A stretch of DNA of 64,000 nt from the NCBI RefSeq assembly GCF_008831285.2, contig NC_045144.1, positions 23,329,716-23,393,715 on the forward strand, written 5' to 3'. The stretch is from Nymphaea colorata (taxonomy: Eukaryota > Streptophyta > Magnoliopsida > Nymphaeales > Nymphaeaceae). Position 1 is the stretch's first letter, and each line of letters opens with the position of its first letter. The notes below the pieces were generated by a model. The model worked only from the letters and a program-made list of their open reading frames with translations. It did no database searches and had not been told where the DNA came from. The position numbers and the translations under genes were made by a program. Shown piece after piece: positions 10,236 to 22,562 of this stretch.

Positions 10236-11154
10236 TTTTCAGCAACACATGGTCAACTGGGCATCTAGCCGTTCGCCAGTAATACCCCACAGGTCTGTAT
10301 TCTATCCATAGTTGGTAGCTTCTTTTAGAACATGCCTATCAAAAATGGGTCTTTCTGGTCTCTCTTCCTCCTATATGATTGTAAATGTCATTACGTTTGA
10401 GAAGCTTCAGCTTCTCCATGCAAAGAGGCAGCCCAAGCTATCCCTCTGAAACTAGTGACGCTTGGATCTTAATTCCTACCAAGGAATTTACAGGACAGCC
10501 GGCGACACCCGAGATGACAGTTACCGACTGGACGCCCATGGCACCGTTGGGTTGCAGCGGAGGAAGCCGTCACCTCCACTGTACCGCACACAACGCGTCG
10601 GGGAGCACGATTTTTTTTTTTTTTAAGCGTCCAGTCGATTTTGGTGCTCCATGATGAGTCTGCCGCTCGACAGTGAGTATTGAGTATTGTGTAGTGCTCA
10701 CTCATTATTTTATATATATAAAAAACTGGTAAAATCCAAATTAATAGGTAGAGAGAGAGAGAGAGAGAATTTGGTAAAACCAGAACATTTGGGTAATAGA
10801 CGAAAATCGGGCTTATTGAAATTAATTATTAAAATATTTCTTTTTGAAATCTATCCTTGTAGATATAATATTTGAGAGTGATTTGATGAGAAATATATAT
10901 TAAATTAGTTGTTTTTTTACTTAAACTATGTTTTTTTAACAATAAAAAAATAAACAGCTCTTATAAGATCAAAATTTTGGTAGTATAAAGAACAATTTGT
11001 TTTTTTTACAAAAAATGACTTAATTAAAGAAAGATTTATATGAAATTAGTGTTTATAAATACATTAGAAGGTTTATATTTTGTTTAAAACACTTTTTAAC
11101 ATGAAGTTAAGAGGTCTGGCTTTTATCCTTACGCAAGTGGTCTGGTGCCAAGCA

Positions 11155-11158
<4 letters not shown>

Positions 11159-11190
<32 letters not shown>
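11159..11190. repeat. (AT)n microsatellite
   Basis: Uninterrupted TA dinucleotides followed by a short GTGTGTG tract. It sits inside segmental duplication copy A. The equivalent place in copy B (about 45163-45231) carries a longer (AT)n(GA)n array. Confidence 0.9.
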
Positions 11191-11196
<6 letters not shown>

Positions 11197-11959
11197 ATAT
11201 TTGTGTGAAAATTATGTCGTACATTAACTTTAAGCACTCATGCCTAGTGTTTCCCTTTCTATGCTTACCATTCTTTCGTCATTTGTTTTATGAAAAACAT
11301 GCAAACAAATCATAAACATGGACCAAAAAAAGAATGCTCCATTTTAGATCCATATTTCTTAATTTTGATGGTGTAGGTTTGATTAAATTATGTCCTTTGT
11401 TAATTTTGTACTTTGTGATATATAATTGTGTTTTCGTCATTTCATTAGCCTTTACAAATGAAAGGATCCTACGTTTATTGAAGACTTAAAAATATATATA
11501 ACCTTCAGCATGTTGCATTATTGTTCACCATTCACGTTTCCATAATTTCAACATGCCCCGGAGAGCGATAGGATTCCGGATGTATGTGATCAGCTTCTTA
11601 GTTGAACATATGTCCAACTGGCCCCGCTTTTTTCCATTGGGTTTTGGTTTGAATTTTAAAACCTGACAGCCAGAATAATGCTGGCGGATAGGTATAACTT
11701 AAGCACAGAAGAATTTGGATCCGGGTGAGCCTTATACCAAATATACCAAAAATTCTGTCTGGATCTGTTTCTAATTTGGATTTCAGATTCTGGCGGATGC
11801 TGTATTAAAGTACCATATAACTTATTTGCCATGTTCAAGGAGTTCCAACAATATGTGGTCAGCTTGATTTCTATGGTCAAATATATTCTTATTATGTGGT
11901 CAGCTTGATTTCTATGGGTACTACTTTCTTAGACTGCAAATCATATCACCGCTGCGACC

Positions 11960-14440
11960 TGAAGAATAACCATCCAAAATATCTCAATGAAGATATCAAT
12001 TGATTTTTACCACTCGCTTTAGATTTCTGTATTATTAATTGAAGAAAGCGCGACAATTATTTTTTTTTTTCATGGGGACTGGTTTTTTTTCACCACCCTG
12101 AAGAGAGGCAACTTCCTTTCACTTGTGCCCATCACCTCTAGGGTTTAGAGAGCTTGTGTTAGGATCGTGACAACGACCACAGGATTTGAACCTCAAACCC
12201 CTTTAAGGTGGACCACCTTCCCACTCAATGCACTATAACCCATGGAAAAAGCACAATAATTCAATACTAGAAAAGCCCACACAAGTTTTGGTGCAATATT
12301 TTTTATGCACTTAATATTTTTTATGCAAGTTTTGGTCAAATATATTCAACTCACTCTCTGCCAACTAACTAGACTCCTCCAACCTTAGTACGTTTTCCCT
12401 AATTTCTCACCTGCTCTTTCTCTCTCATCCATCATTTTCCTCGTGGGGTACTCGCATTAGTATGGGACATTTAAATCTCAACAATTATATTAAAACAAAC
12501 CCAATAACTGTACTGAACATTGTATTAAGGGAGGGAAAGGATGATTTTCAATAGCCTCGATATATCAACTTTTTTGTCATTAAAAAACATAGAAAAAGGT
12601 GCAGTCAGTTGCTGCTTCACCATAGTTTTTGGCGACAGAGTACATCTATTAGGCAGATTTTAACAACACAAAATTAAACAAAAAAAAACCATTCTGCCAT
12701 AAAAATACACGGTTGATTTCAGTTTTCCTAAATAGATCTGACAGTCCAATGTTGGTCCAGTCCTTTAACATGTGACTCATAAGTCTAACTGTTGGCGTAG
12801 TGGCTGGTGCTAGCAACCAACCACATGCACATATTTAAGCAAAGTATGGGTGCTTGTCTATTAGAGAGCTGGGAGAGAAACGAAACTTGTGCATATGCAG
12901 CGTTGCTGGTCATAGAAGTCTGTCATTTTTTATGATCTTAGCGCTTGTAATCAATAAAACAATGGCTGGTGCTTGACCTTTTCAAAAGTGATAAATGCTA
13001 TGAGGGACCATAGATGGCTCAAAGAAAGAGAAAGATAGGAACCCTGTCCATATTGTGCTAGCGTCGGTGGTCCTAAATAGCCAAACTTTTTTTTGTGGCT
13101 AGTAGACCAAAGGTGGTCGCGATACGTAGGCCGTTTTCAATCGTAGGTCCCAACAAGGGGAACAAATGCCATCAAGGACGAAAGCTGCCGCGATCGGTGT
13201 TTCTCGGTTACCCCCTGTGATGAAATATCGGACACACTTGAAAAACAAAAATAAAAGATATTTATAAAAGAAGAAGACATGAAATTATTGACCACAAAAG
13301 CAACTATATGTCCTTCAAAAGTATACGAATACCCTTCCTTAATACAAAGATAACTACTTTACCTTTGTTTCATTGACATACTAGTAAAATGCCCATTATT
13401 TGCATTCATCAAACTAAAAATATCCATGTGATTTGCCAAACATGTGTTTGACAGTCACCCATATGGATATACGTTGTACGTCAAGTAACCCAAACTAAAA
13501 TTTCAGGAAAATAACAAAATTATTAGCAACCACAATTTACTAATAAGTTCATGTATTGGCTACCAAAATTTCTTGAAATAGAACCAAACTTTTTTACTAG
13601 CAACCACAATCTATTAACAAGTTCACATCTGATGGTATCTCTTATTGACGTGCAAAGCTCGCTCTTGGCAACGGCCAATACCTTCGCCCATAGCCCACTT
13701 CGAAGCCAATAAGGTTAGTGGCAGCCATTGCCACTTGTTACGTGTTCAAATGGTTTTTTGTGCAGTCCAGAAATTTTTGGATGTGGGACACTAGTACATA
13801 GTATATGAAGAATATTTTTAACTTAAATTAGATATTACTTTTAAAATAAAAAAATAATTATATTTATGAACAAACCATAGTCGCAAACAACTTTTTGGAG
13901 TTCTAAACAGCGACGTTTTTCTTGGGTATAGTATGGTGAGCTTGAAAAAAAAATCGAGAAAAAAATGGGAAAAAATTAAAAAAACTAAGAATAGAAAAAA
14001 TAAAATAAGTGAAAAACTAGTAAGACAAACATCAAAAGATAGGTAGATTTGAAACAAATAAAAAAATAAAAAATGTTTGGCATTAAGAAAAAGAAAAAAA
14101 TATGCAATTTTTTTGTTTTAAACATTTTAAAGAAAAATGCATTTCTTTTAGTTTTAAACGGTAATTTAATTTATCACATTTTTTCGCATTTTTTTAAAAG
14201 CACATTTTTTGTGACAGTAGAACAAACTTACCGTTGAACCCGACGTGCAAATCAAATCATTATAGTGATGGACAAAAAATCAATAAAAGAAGAAATGGTA
14301 TCTTTAAGGTGCCAATGTTATTCTCAATGTTAACAGGAAGATAGACACACACGTACTTTCTTCACACATCCCATTTAAATGAGAAAATTAAGACTGACCA
14401 CTAGAGATTATATTTAACACCGTCTAATTACTTTCGACAT
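11960..14440. other. AT-rich DNA without recognised genes (contains the SINE candidate)
   Basis: Apart from the SINE candidate I see no domain-bearing frame. A short internal repeat occurs at about 13525-13630, where AGCAACCACAATxTAxTAA recurs after roughly 70 bases. The 13818-14057 minus-strand frame is built from poly-T and is not a gene. Confidence 0.5.
12059..12249 (-). mobile_element. tRNA-derived SINE candidate
   Basis: On the minus strand a head region near 12240-12180 holds TAGTGCATTGAGTGGG (a weak A-box-like segment) and GGTTCAAATCC at 12192-12182, close to the RNA polymerase III B-box consensus GGTTCRANNCC. The element ends in an A-rich tail at about 12070-12059. The flanks GCGACAATTATT (left) and GCACAATAATT (right) look like imperfect target duplications of about 11 bases. 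Length near 190 bp fits plant SINEs. A full tRNA cloverleaf is not present, so this is not a tRNA gene. Confidence 0.5.
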
Positions 14441-14444
14441 AAAC

Positions 14445-15000
14445 AAAATCATAAGGGGCAAACTGAGACTCCAAAATCAGCCATCAAAAGAGGTAAAGTT
14501 AAATCCTCAAAACAGCATCAAACAGCCTAATTGTCTAAGCAGAAATGTCCAAATCAAACTTATCATATGAACTACAAAGAAGAAGAAGAAGAAGAAGAAG
14601 AAGAAGAGGAAGAGAGCAACTTACTGTGCAAGTGAGCACCCATGAAACATCAGCCAGCCAATGCCCTTTGGCCCTTGTGGCCTCATCAGTCATGCCATGG
14701 TTAGTTGATTTCACTGCCCAGTGTCCACAAACCCCAAAATTAGTAATCAAAAAGGGCAAATTGAAACCCCCAAAACAGAAAGTTTAAATAGAAACGTCCA
14801 AATCCCACAAATCAAACTAATCATATGAACAATAACAATAAGAATAATCACAAGAAGAAGAAGAGAGAGAGAAAGAGCCTTACTGAGCATCCATCGCCCA
14901 TTGCCCTTTGGCCCTTGGTGCCTCGTTGGTTCGTCCGTGACTTCCCTGATTTCACTACTAACTGCCCAGTGCCCACACATAGCTCCACTACTGCTTTCTA
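14445..15000. repeat. Imperfect tandem duplication, unit about 270-280 bp, with (GAA)n
   Basis: Two adjacent units share, in order, a GGGCAAAxTGA edge, AAATGTCCAAATC/AACGTCCAAATC, AATCATATGAAC, a (GAA)n tract (14575-14608 in the first unit), CCCTTTGGCCCTTG, GATTTCACT and GCCCAGTGxCCACA. The second unit ends near 14985. The paired open frames on both strands come from the repeat itself. No coding function is proposed. Confidence 0.7.
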
Positions 15001-15076
15001 GAGAGCACCAACCATTGCCAATGAAATCAGTGGCATTTTAGCAACATCAGCTGGAAATTTATAAATGGGCCAAAGT

Positions 15077-15080
<4 letters not shown>

Positions 15081-15127
<47 letters not shown>
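15081..15127. repeat. (AT)n microsatellite
   Basis: About 23 uninterrupted TA dinucleotides. A shorter array of the same type lies at 15362-15390. Confidence 0.95.
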
Positions 15128-15130
<3 letters not shown>

Positions 15131-15505
15131 AATGATGACACTAGCTATTTAGAGTCATCGCAAAGCTGTCTATCTATCTAAAGTATATGGATAGTTGACA
15201 GAAAATCAAATGCAAAAAAAGTGTAAACTCATATACGATGACAAAAATACTACCCATAACTTTTTTCCTTGTTTTTCTCTCAACCATCCATCATGTTAAA
15301 GGGGACGGTCCTGGTTACATGGTTGGGTGACTCTGAAAAACCAGTCACCATTCAGTTTTCCTATATATATATATATATATATATATATACTGTCGCAGCA
15401 TAAATTTTCAAAACGCACTCTGAGAATAGGCACTAGGCAGTTCCCAAAAAAAATCTGCTATGTAATGAAAATTGTTGCTCATATTTTACTTTGTCTCTAT
15501 TGCAG

Positions 15506-15556
15506 CACTCGACAGTCTCCAGCCATGAATCTGCTCAATAATAGATATATAATCAG
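15506..15556 (+). other. Exon-like segment of unknown gene
   Basis: A 51-base open segment is bounded by a good acceptor (polypyrimidine then TTGCAG) and donor (AG|GTCAG). It reads TRQSPAMNLLNNRYIIR in one frame. I do not recognise the family. It lies on the same strand and about 700 bases upstream of the larger exon-like frame at 16271-16844 and could belong to the same gene or gene fragment. Confidence 0.25.
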
Positions 15557-16270
15557 GTCAGTTAAACTACTAGCACTCTGTAATAATATTATTCTTATAG
15601 TGATTAGTTTCAATCAACAAAACCAATACGATTCTTATGAAAACCAATAAATTCTCTGGTGAAAGCTAACACGATGAAAAATCCAAGACTGTATGAAGTA
15701 AATAGAATAGTTACAAGAGATCAAATACTTGTTGAGAGCCTATCGGCAACAAACTTTTGAGGGTCCAACTAAGCCAAGTATTTTGTTTATTCATCTGCCT
15801 TAAAAACACATACGTAGAATACAAAATTTATATATGTATGATTAACTTTCTTCAATTTATGTGCCTGGTTATTACGTTTCACTGCATTAGCAAATTCTAA
15901 AGGATAGTTATATTTATGTGAATCATATGCATATGGAAAACATAAATTGCTAGGGCAAGTTAGATATACTTCAAAAACAGAAGGATCAAGCTGAAACTTA
16001 TTACAAGATCAGATTGGAAAACACCACTTTCAAGGTATTCAACATGTCCTTTCTTTCACTCTCCAAAAGCCCACTGTTTCGGAACATGTCTGGATCTGAA
16101 TGGTGCCTCTTTGGACATATCACTTCCTTATGTGCGTGCATTGCACAAAGAAACATCAATTATCACTAGACATTCATCTTATAGACTACATAGTAATACA
16201 AAGAAAACGACAAATCAAACATACCTGGACTATAAAAAGCATTTTGCAGTGTACCACTTTCTTTTCTTAG

Positions 16271-16844
16271 TAAAACTCCTGAGGGAAACACTTCTAAGGG
16301 AAACTTATTTGTTTATAATGAGCAACCATTTTCTGTAAAAGATATTTTCTCTTCCATTGCTGGAACTTGTGGCAAGTGCTCAGTGAATAATGATATCAAT
16401 ACTAGGGAAGAGTTTTCAAAGGCCAAACTGCAATCACATGATGTAAAGTTGACCAACTTGGGCCAATCCTCACATGAAACCATCTCCACATGCCCACAAA
16501 ATGCATATGGCGAAGTAACAGCTTGCTGTCTCAAGATCATTGAATTTCTACTGCACTTGCAAACTAGATGGAATACTGTGCAAGTCAACAATGACAGAGC
16601 TGAAGCAAAATCTTTTGGTGGGGATACATCATCTCCTCCTATTGTGCAGGCTGCAAGTACAGATGAGGATAATTCCTCATCGCCACTTGGTCTAATGGAT
16701 GAGATATTAAATGATGTCTTTCATAAGGAAGCAGCTCAATCTTTGAGCTTATCTGAATCTTGTGAAATAATCTTTCATCCAGTGAAACTATTCCAGAAAA
16801 GGAATGCTTCTTACATACATCTAAAAATGGTAATGCTCCACTAA
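16271..16844 (+). CDS. Exon-like ORF of unknown gene
   Basis: An open frame of about 190 codons begins right after a strong acceptor (CTTTTCTTAG) and runs to a stop at 16842. Residue usage looks protein-like, not repeat-driven. It contains a Cys-rich CPQNAYGEVTACCLK stretch, a helical-looking IIEFLLHLQTRW and an acidic, Ser-rich part around QAASTDEDNSSS. A plausible internal donor (ATG|GTAATG) lies near 16828, so the exon may stop short of the listed end. A second possible exon precedes it at about 16064-16170. I could not assign a family. It could be a real gene, a captured fragment or chance. Confidence 0.3.
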
Positions 16845-16849
16845 ATGCC

Positions 16850-18300
16850 TCAAGTAATTTACTGCATCTGCATGAAAAAAGAAGTCTCAGTAAATAATCT
16901 CAGTAAAGAACAGAGGACACTACCAAATGCCTGGAGCTTTCATTATCGAAGATAAGATGTTTCATGTGATATCAAATAGTTAGGGGATAACTCATCCAAC
17001 AGAGAATGAAGCATAGTATGCTAACAAACATCAAGCAAATGAAGGATAAGAGTCTGGGAATGATACTGATACATCTTTCATTAATTGCACATTGCATTGG
17101 AAAAGACCCATACTAATAGTAACGATTGGTATTGTTGCATTACTATATGTCATAATTCTTGTAGTGTTTTTAGCTTATTGAGAAACAAAAAAAAAGGTAT
17201 TGTTGACCATAACAAAAGAGAGAGAGAGAGAGAGAGAGAATCTACCAGTTGTAAGAGCCTTGCAGCTTCATTGAAGCTAATTCCTGTCCCTCAACAAATC
17301 CAAAGAAAGATTGATACATGATCATGTTACAGTGGAAGGAAAACATGCTACCTCATCAAAACAAAACCAGCAAGACAACAATAAAATCAAGACAATGACT
17401 ACATCATAGAGCAGAAAGAAACCAACAAGATTCAATGCTTGGATATGACTACTGAGCTGAGGTAAAATCAAGCATATCAAGCATATATCTCAAGTGATGA
17501 ATTCAATTTCACAATTTTCAAATGACTAGATAATGCCAGACTTAGTGTTGCTAATATAGTAATGTAAATACACTTCAACCAAACTATTTCTCAAACAAAA
17601 CAAAGATATGCAATTAATATGATGTTGACAATGAAGAACATCATGATTGTAATGTTTTCTGTCATCATTAGATGGTGACCTAATGCTAAGCAAAATAAGC
17701 AGTGGTGTATCTTTAGATCTCCAAAATAGAAGTAACCAGAACTGAGATAGGATTAGGTTATATACATATCTAGGCAATAACTGAGATAGTAAAGCTTGAA
17801 ATAAAGCTGGAGGCATCTGGATAACTCAATTATTGTAAATGTTCAGTCTAAATAGGAAAACTGTCATTAGGATGAGAAGGAAGTCCCATAGCATACCCAA
17901 AAACCTATAATATGCCATGTATGTGATTGCAGTGCCGTAAAGAAGTATATCAATATCAACCAATTCAGCACCTTCAACTGAATTTGGAAAGACATTTGTT
18001 TAGGTTTCTCTATTGAACCATCTCTAGAAAACTGCACCATAACGTAACGGAATTCAAAGCAAACATCAATTGTGCCACAAGAGATCATGTAGTAGTAATT
18101 TACAAAAAAGGAGAGATGAAAAAAATAGTAATCGTGAAAAGCTAGTTCTTTTGTAAGAGCTTACTAATCTGATAAAAAGAAATTAACCATTATCGAACCC
18201 CACATTGAAGAACATTTCATCTACTCCAGCCTTTCATGAAAGTCTCTCCCAAAGAAGATGGGTAATTGCCATACAAAGCTCAAAGAACTTGAGAAGAAAG
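16850..18300. other. No recognised gene; (GA)n at 17219-17240
   Basis: Frames here are short and lack recognisable motifs. A run of about eleven GA dinucleotides occurs at 17219-17240. Intron-like AT-rich sequence dominates. It could be intronic if the neighbouring exon-like segments belong to genes. Confidence 0.45.
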
Positions 18301-18319
18301 CCAAAAGAGTGAAGATAAT

Positions 18320-18482
18320 TATGCTCCTCAACCTATGAAAATCGATAGATAGAAATGCCATAATATCCTTCACTGTATGAATGTTCTCCTCATTAAGACA
18401 TTTACCAAAAGCACCATCTTCACCAATCATCCCAAGACACAAGACTTCATCAGCTATAAATGGTGGATATGCCATTTGTATA
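18320..18482 (-). pseudogene. CBP60/SARD1-type calmodulin-binding protein, orphan exon
   Basis: On the minus strand an acceptor (CTCCTTTCAG) is followed by an open segment containing YPPFIADEV, MIGEDGAFGKCLN and IHTVKDIMAFLSID. This matches the conserved CBP60 core, whose usual form is YPPxLxDEVWRLEKIGKDG followed by ITVxDFL. The typical WRLEKIGKDGAFHKRL is altered to LCLGMIGEDGAFGKCL, so several conserved positions have changed. CBP60 proteins are plant transcription factors that control salicylic-acid and immune gene expression. I found no neighbouring CBP60 exons on either side and no clean donor after LRSI, so a decayed or captured fragment is more likely than a working gene. Confidence 0.7.
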
Positions 18483-18489
18483 CTGAAAG

Positions 18490-20880
18490 GAGAATGGAAT
18501 CCAATCTGAAACACCATATGTATATATATATCCAACCTATCCAAAGGTGGCCCATTAAGAACGAAGCAGTACTATGTATGATTTTTTTTTTCACAAAGAG
18601 CCTACTTTTTGTAACAGCACAGAACAACCTAAGAAACATCCAGAAACATACTTTTCCAATCCACACAAGTTCAAGAATCCAATGTGCATCCAATAAAGGA
18701 TAAAACTGTAAAACTATGTCACAAGGATTCGGTCAACAATCCACCGCACCCACACCGATGTGGGTGTCTGGCCAGACACAGCGCCGGATGTGGTCAACGC
18801 ATGTCCAGTGGAGTCTGCCACACCCATTGTAAAAGATGGCACGTTGGTGGTGCACCCAACTCGGGTCCACGATGAGTTGGGTGTGGTCAGGATAACTAGA
18901 GGACCAATATGTCCTCTTTCTAACAATTTCTTTTTTTAAACTTGAAAATCATAAACCCTTGTCGAACAAAGGTCTTATTCGCTTGTATTAGGGCTTCATT
19001 GAAGCCCTTCAGCTCGACAGCCGAAAAAGACTACTGTTCCTGTGGTTCATGAGAAGCTTGTTTCTAACAGCTGACAAAGGTTTTCGGTAAATCATGGTTC
19101 TCTCTGGCAAATCATCTTCTTTCCAGCATCCTCAAACTCGCCGGCAAATGCTACCTCATGGGTGCTCTCATTTCTCTTTCTTCGAATTTTTGACACCTAC
19201 CTGACTGGTCTGTGCCACAGAGCTTCCTCAACATCCGCTTGGTTCTGGTAGGTCCATTCAACTCCCTCATCAACCAATGCACTTCACACTCTACTTTTGC
19301 CGGATTTCGTGCCGTTTTCCGGCCAACCTACTAGTTAGACGATGAGTTTCCCATCCCCACATCCCAACTAAACATTCCCAACATTCAATTGAAAAACTCT
19401 TAGCTAATTTACCCATTTTCTCCAATTACTGTCGATGCCCTCTTTTGAACATTCTGGTGACTGCATCTGAATTCCGATGATTTTTTTGTTTTTTGTTGTC
19501 ATCAACTCATCCTATAATATTATATATTTCTGTTTCTTTCTTTCTGTTTGCACCTGCACCGAAGTTTTTTTGGACCTTGCCTTATCCCACACCCACACCA
19601 GTACCCACACTCCGCACCCATGTGACAGGTATAAACCGTTTGGTTGGTGTAGAACCATGACTGATCTCAGCACATAAAATCTAGAAGTGGTGTTTGCAAG
19701 TACTTGTGTTCAATTTGGTTTACTAAATATATATCTAAACATAAGTTAGCACTTTTCTCTTATTATATTGATATTTCGAAGGAAAGCAAGACTATGTTCT
19801 CAGATGAAGTTTATATGGCCACTTCATTGGGAACTAGACCATTAGGACACCTGATTTGAGGAAAAAACCGAAGAGTTAGCTATTGTACCTTGAAGCAATA
19901 GGTCATGGTATTGTTATGTGGATCACTCAAATGGATTCAAATGGAGCAGATCTGAATCAAATCCATCCTCAAATAGTTTCCTTTATCAAAATTAGCCTTC
20001 TTAGTACATGCTTCGTCAAAGACAAAACCATTCTCAATTTATCCAAGCTCTTTTTTGCAAAAGCAAGCTAGGGCTTGGCTGACCGTTCAAAGTAAAGTAA
20101 TTATATGATACAATAATGTACGCCAAAGAAATACTGTATTAATTACAATGTTCATCGACTTCTATCCTGAAAGGCCTCTAGTTTGTAGAAAAATAAAATT
20201 GGAGTAACTTTTATTCATGTTTTAAGTGCCTTATTTATTACTACTTTTGTTAGACATGATATGTATTGCACCATCTTAATCTATGGGCATGGGTGCTCTA
20301 CCTTTCACCATGTTTATAAAAAAATACCTAGAATATGGGATTCTATGATGTCATCTGCCAGAGCTAAAAATTAAAAAATATATATGGCTGTCATCTGAAT
20401 CAAATCCACTTGTTGACACAATATCTAACTCCTAATTTGAGAAATATGAATATTTAAATTTTTACAGATCTGATGCATAAGTGAGTGCTGAAACCACTTG
20501 CTAAAAAAGGCATCATGAAGCCATCTTTGATGTCTCATTTCTAACTTTTTTTCTTTTTAGTCTATATCTTTATCTATATTACTATATTTTTCTAGTATCA
20601 CAATAAATTACTACAACTAGTATATTCACATGACTGAACCTTCAGGCCCATTAAGTTAAAGGCCTGGTTTCATTTCTGCAAGACTGATCATCGTTTAGCT
20701 ATCTATCACTTGCAGCACTAACACGGTTCTACTGTCTAGAGAATGTCAGTTATGCAGCACAAAACTATGGCACATTTGATTACCTTAGTTTATTATGCAA
20801 CTAAAGACCGTCAAATAGCTGATAGAATCTATGTGCTCAATAGAAGTAATTAACCATTAAGCATGCCAAAGAGAGCAAAG
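18490..20880. other. No recognised gene; palindromic CACCCACACC-rich patches
   Basis: Around 18741-18860 and 19588-19625 the sequence is rich in CACCCACACC and GTGGGTG words, including a near-perfect hairpin, CACCCACACCGATGTGGGTG. These could be ends or sub-terminal parts of a non-autonomous DNA transposon, but matching termini and target duplications were not found. The rest is AT-rich with short frames only. Confidence 0.4.
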
Positions 20881-20892
20881 CCTGGACAAAGA

Positions 20893-21096
20893 TGTTAATG
20901 GTAAAGGGTGGTGCTTAAGAGAAAAGAGAATTACTTGACTTGTTAACAAGTAGATACAAGAGACATTTAAAGGAGAAAACAAGAGATAACATTCATATCC
21001 CATACAACTCGCAAGTGACAACTTGCTAAAGATAATTGTTATCTCTATTCCTATAATTAAGGGATATTCAATCAATGGAGATAAGTAACACCAACA
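20893..21096 (-). repeat. Left (3') LTR of the copia element
   Basis: It is 204 bp long with ends TG...CA and has the same length as its partner at 25993-26196. On the minus strand it follows the polypurine tract at about 21097-21112. Confidence 0.95.
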
Positions 21097-21252
21097 CTCC
21101 CCACCTCAAGTTGGTGCTCCTGGATCAAGGAGAACCAACTTGCGTCTCAACATTATGAAAGAATCTTTAGCCAGCGCCTTTGTGAAGATGTCCGCAACTT
21201 GGTTTTCTATTTCTACATATTTAGTAGAAATTTCTTTATTTTGAATTCTTTC

Positions 21253-22488
21253 TTAAACGACATGGCAATCAATTTCAATATGTTTTGTTCTCTCATGGAA
21301 TACTGGATTGGCCGAGACATATATAGCCGCCTGATTGTCACAAAATAGTGCCATGGTTTGATGGTGAATGATTCCAAGATCATTAAGAATGTATCTTATC
21401 CAAGTCATCTTGCAAGTGGCCAATGCCATTGCTCTAAATTCTGATTTTTCTGAAGACCTTGAGACTGTAGTTTGTTTTTTCACTTTCCATCATATTGGGT
21501 TTTCTCCCATGAAGATACAGAAACCCGAAGCCAATTTTCTTGTCATTGGACAAGATGCCCAATCTGAATCACAATAAGGTTTGATGGATATATCGTTGTT
21601 GGATGATAGTAAGATCCCATGTCCTACCGTGAATTTGATGTACCTCAGAATTCTGAAGGCTGCATCTAAATGAGTCATCCTGGGCTGTGCCATAAATTGA
21701 CTCAACGTGTGAACACTATGTAAACTGTCTGATCAAGTGATAGTGAGATAAACTAGCCATCCTACTAGTTTTCTAAAGAATGTGGGATCTTTTAGCGGTT
21801 TACCCTTTTCATTGTCAAACTTTAAATGTTGCTCCATAGGTGTGCCACTTGGCTTGGCGCCATTATATCCAGCTTCTTTGAGTATATCGATGGTATATTT
21901 CCTTTGTGATAGAAAAATTTCTTTCTTTGAATGGGCCACTTCAATGCCTAAAAAATATTTCAGTTCTTCCAAATCTTTCAATTTGAATTTGGTGTTGATG
22001 ACTGATTTCAACATGTCAATAGTAGTGTTGTTGTCTCCTACAATGATTATATCATCTACATAGAATATCATGAAGAAGCTGTCTTATTTAGTAATGTGTG
22101 AAAATAATGAATGATCTGCCTTGGATTGGAAGAAGCCAAGCTGTTTTAATGTTTCTGTCAGTTTAAAAAACCAATTGTGAGATGACTGTTTCAGTCCATA
22201 TAAGGACTTCCTTAGCCGACATACCTTGTTTTCCCCCTGCCGGTAAAGCCAGGAGTAAGACACATAAAATTCTTCAAGGAGGTCACCATGGAGAAATGCA
22301 TTGTCGACATCGACTTGAAATAAATTCCACCCTTTGATGGCAGCAACAGACAAAAGACAACGAATAGTGCTGATTTTGGCAACGGGAGAGAAAGTTTCTG
22401 TGTAGTCGATGCCTTGCAGTTGGGTGTAACCTTTGGTGACTAGACAAGCTTTATAGCATTCGATTGTGCCATCAGCATTATATTTCAT
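21253..22488 (-). pseudogene. Copia reverse transcriptase and RNase H (broken)
   Basis: From high to low coordinates, the RT motifs are TETFSPVAK, FQVDVDNAFLHGDL, SLYGLKQSSHNWF and the catalytic FYVDDIIIVGDN (near 22060), followed by LKYFLGIEVA. RNase H follows with CDSDWASCPMTRKL (near 21560), KKQTTVSRSSEKSEFRAMA and the C-terminal FHERTKHIEIDCHVV. In-frame stops separate the pieces, at about 22082 after SHITK and about 21733 after YLTIT, where family members normally read RPD. The catalytic YVDD is kept, so decay is in the frame and not in that site. Confidence 0.93.
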
Positions 22489-22562
22489 TTTATAAACCTA
22501 GCAACAACCAATGGGTCGTTTCCCTGGTGGAATAGTGATGACATCCTAAGTAGAGTTGTCTT

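Larger units (their letters stand above)
9264..11950. repeat. Dispersed segmental duplication, copy A (partner 43020-46710)
   Basis: Many collinear blocks match the 43-46.7 kb region in the same orientation. Examples are CCACCTCTATTGAACAATTTC, GCATTTCTTTCTTTCCACAAG, CTAGTGAxxCTTGGATCTTAATTCC, TTTTAGATCC and TTTCCATTGGG. The copies are clearly diverged, by eye roughly 15-25 percent in matched blocks. Copy A lacks sequence between the two MITEs seen in copy B and has its own GC-rich insertion at about 9944-10235. No gene is recognised; short minus-strand frames conserved in both copies are described in the findings. Confidence 0.8.

Noticed and set aside
9991-10311. 106-codon plus-strand frame
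   Set aside because: Lies in a GC-rich MITE; openness follows from base composition.
12182-12192. tRNA-like GGATTTGAACC sequence
   Set aside because: Not a tRNA gene: no acceptor stem or anticodon arm could be built. Kept only as a SINE B box.
18741-19625. CACCCACACC-rich patches as the two ends of one transposon
   Set aside because: The two patches are not inverted copies of each other and no target duplication was found.
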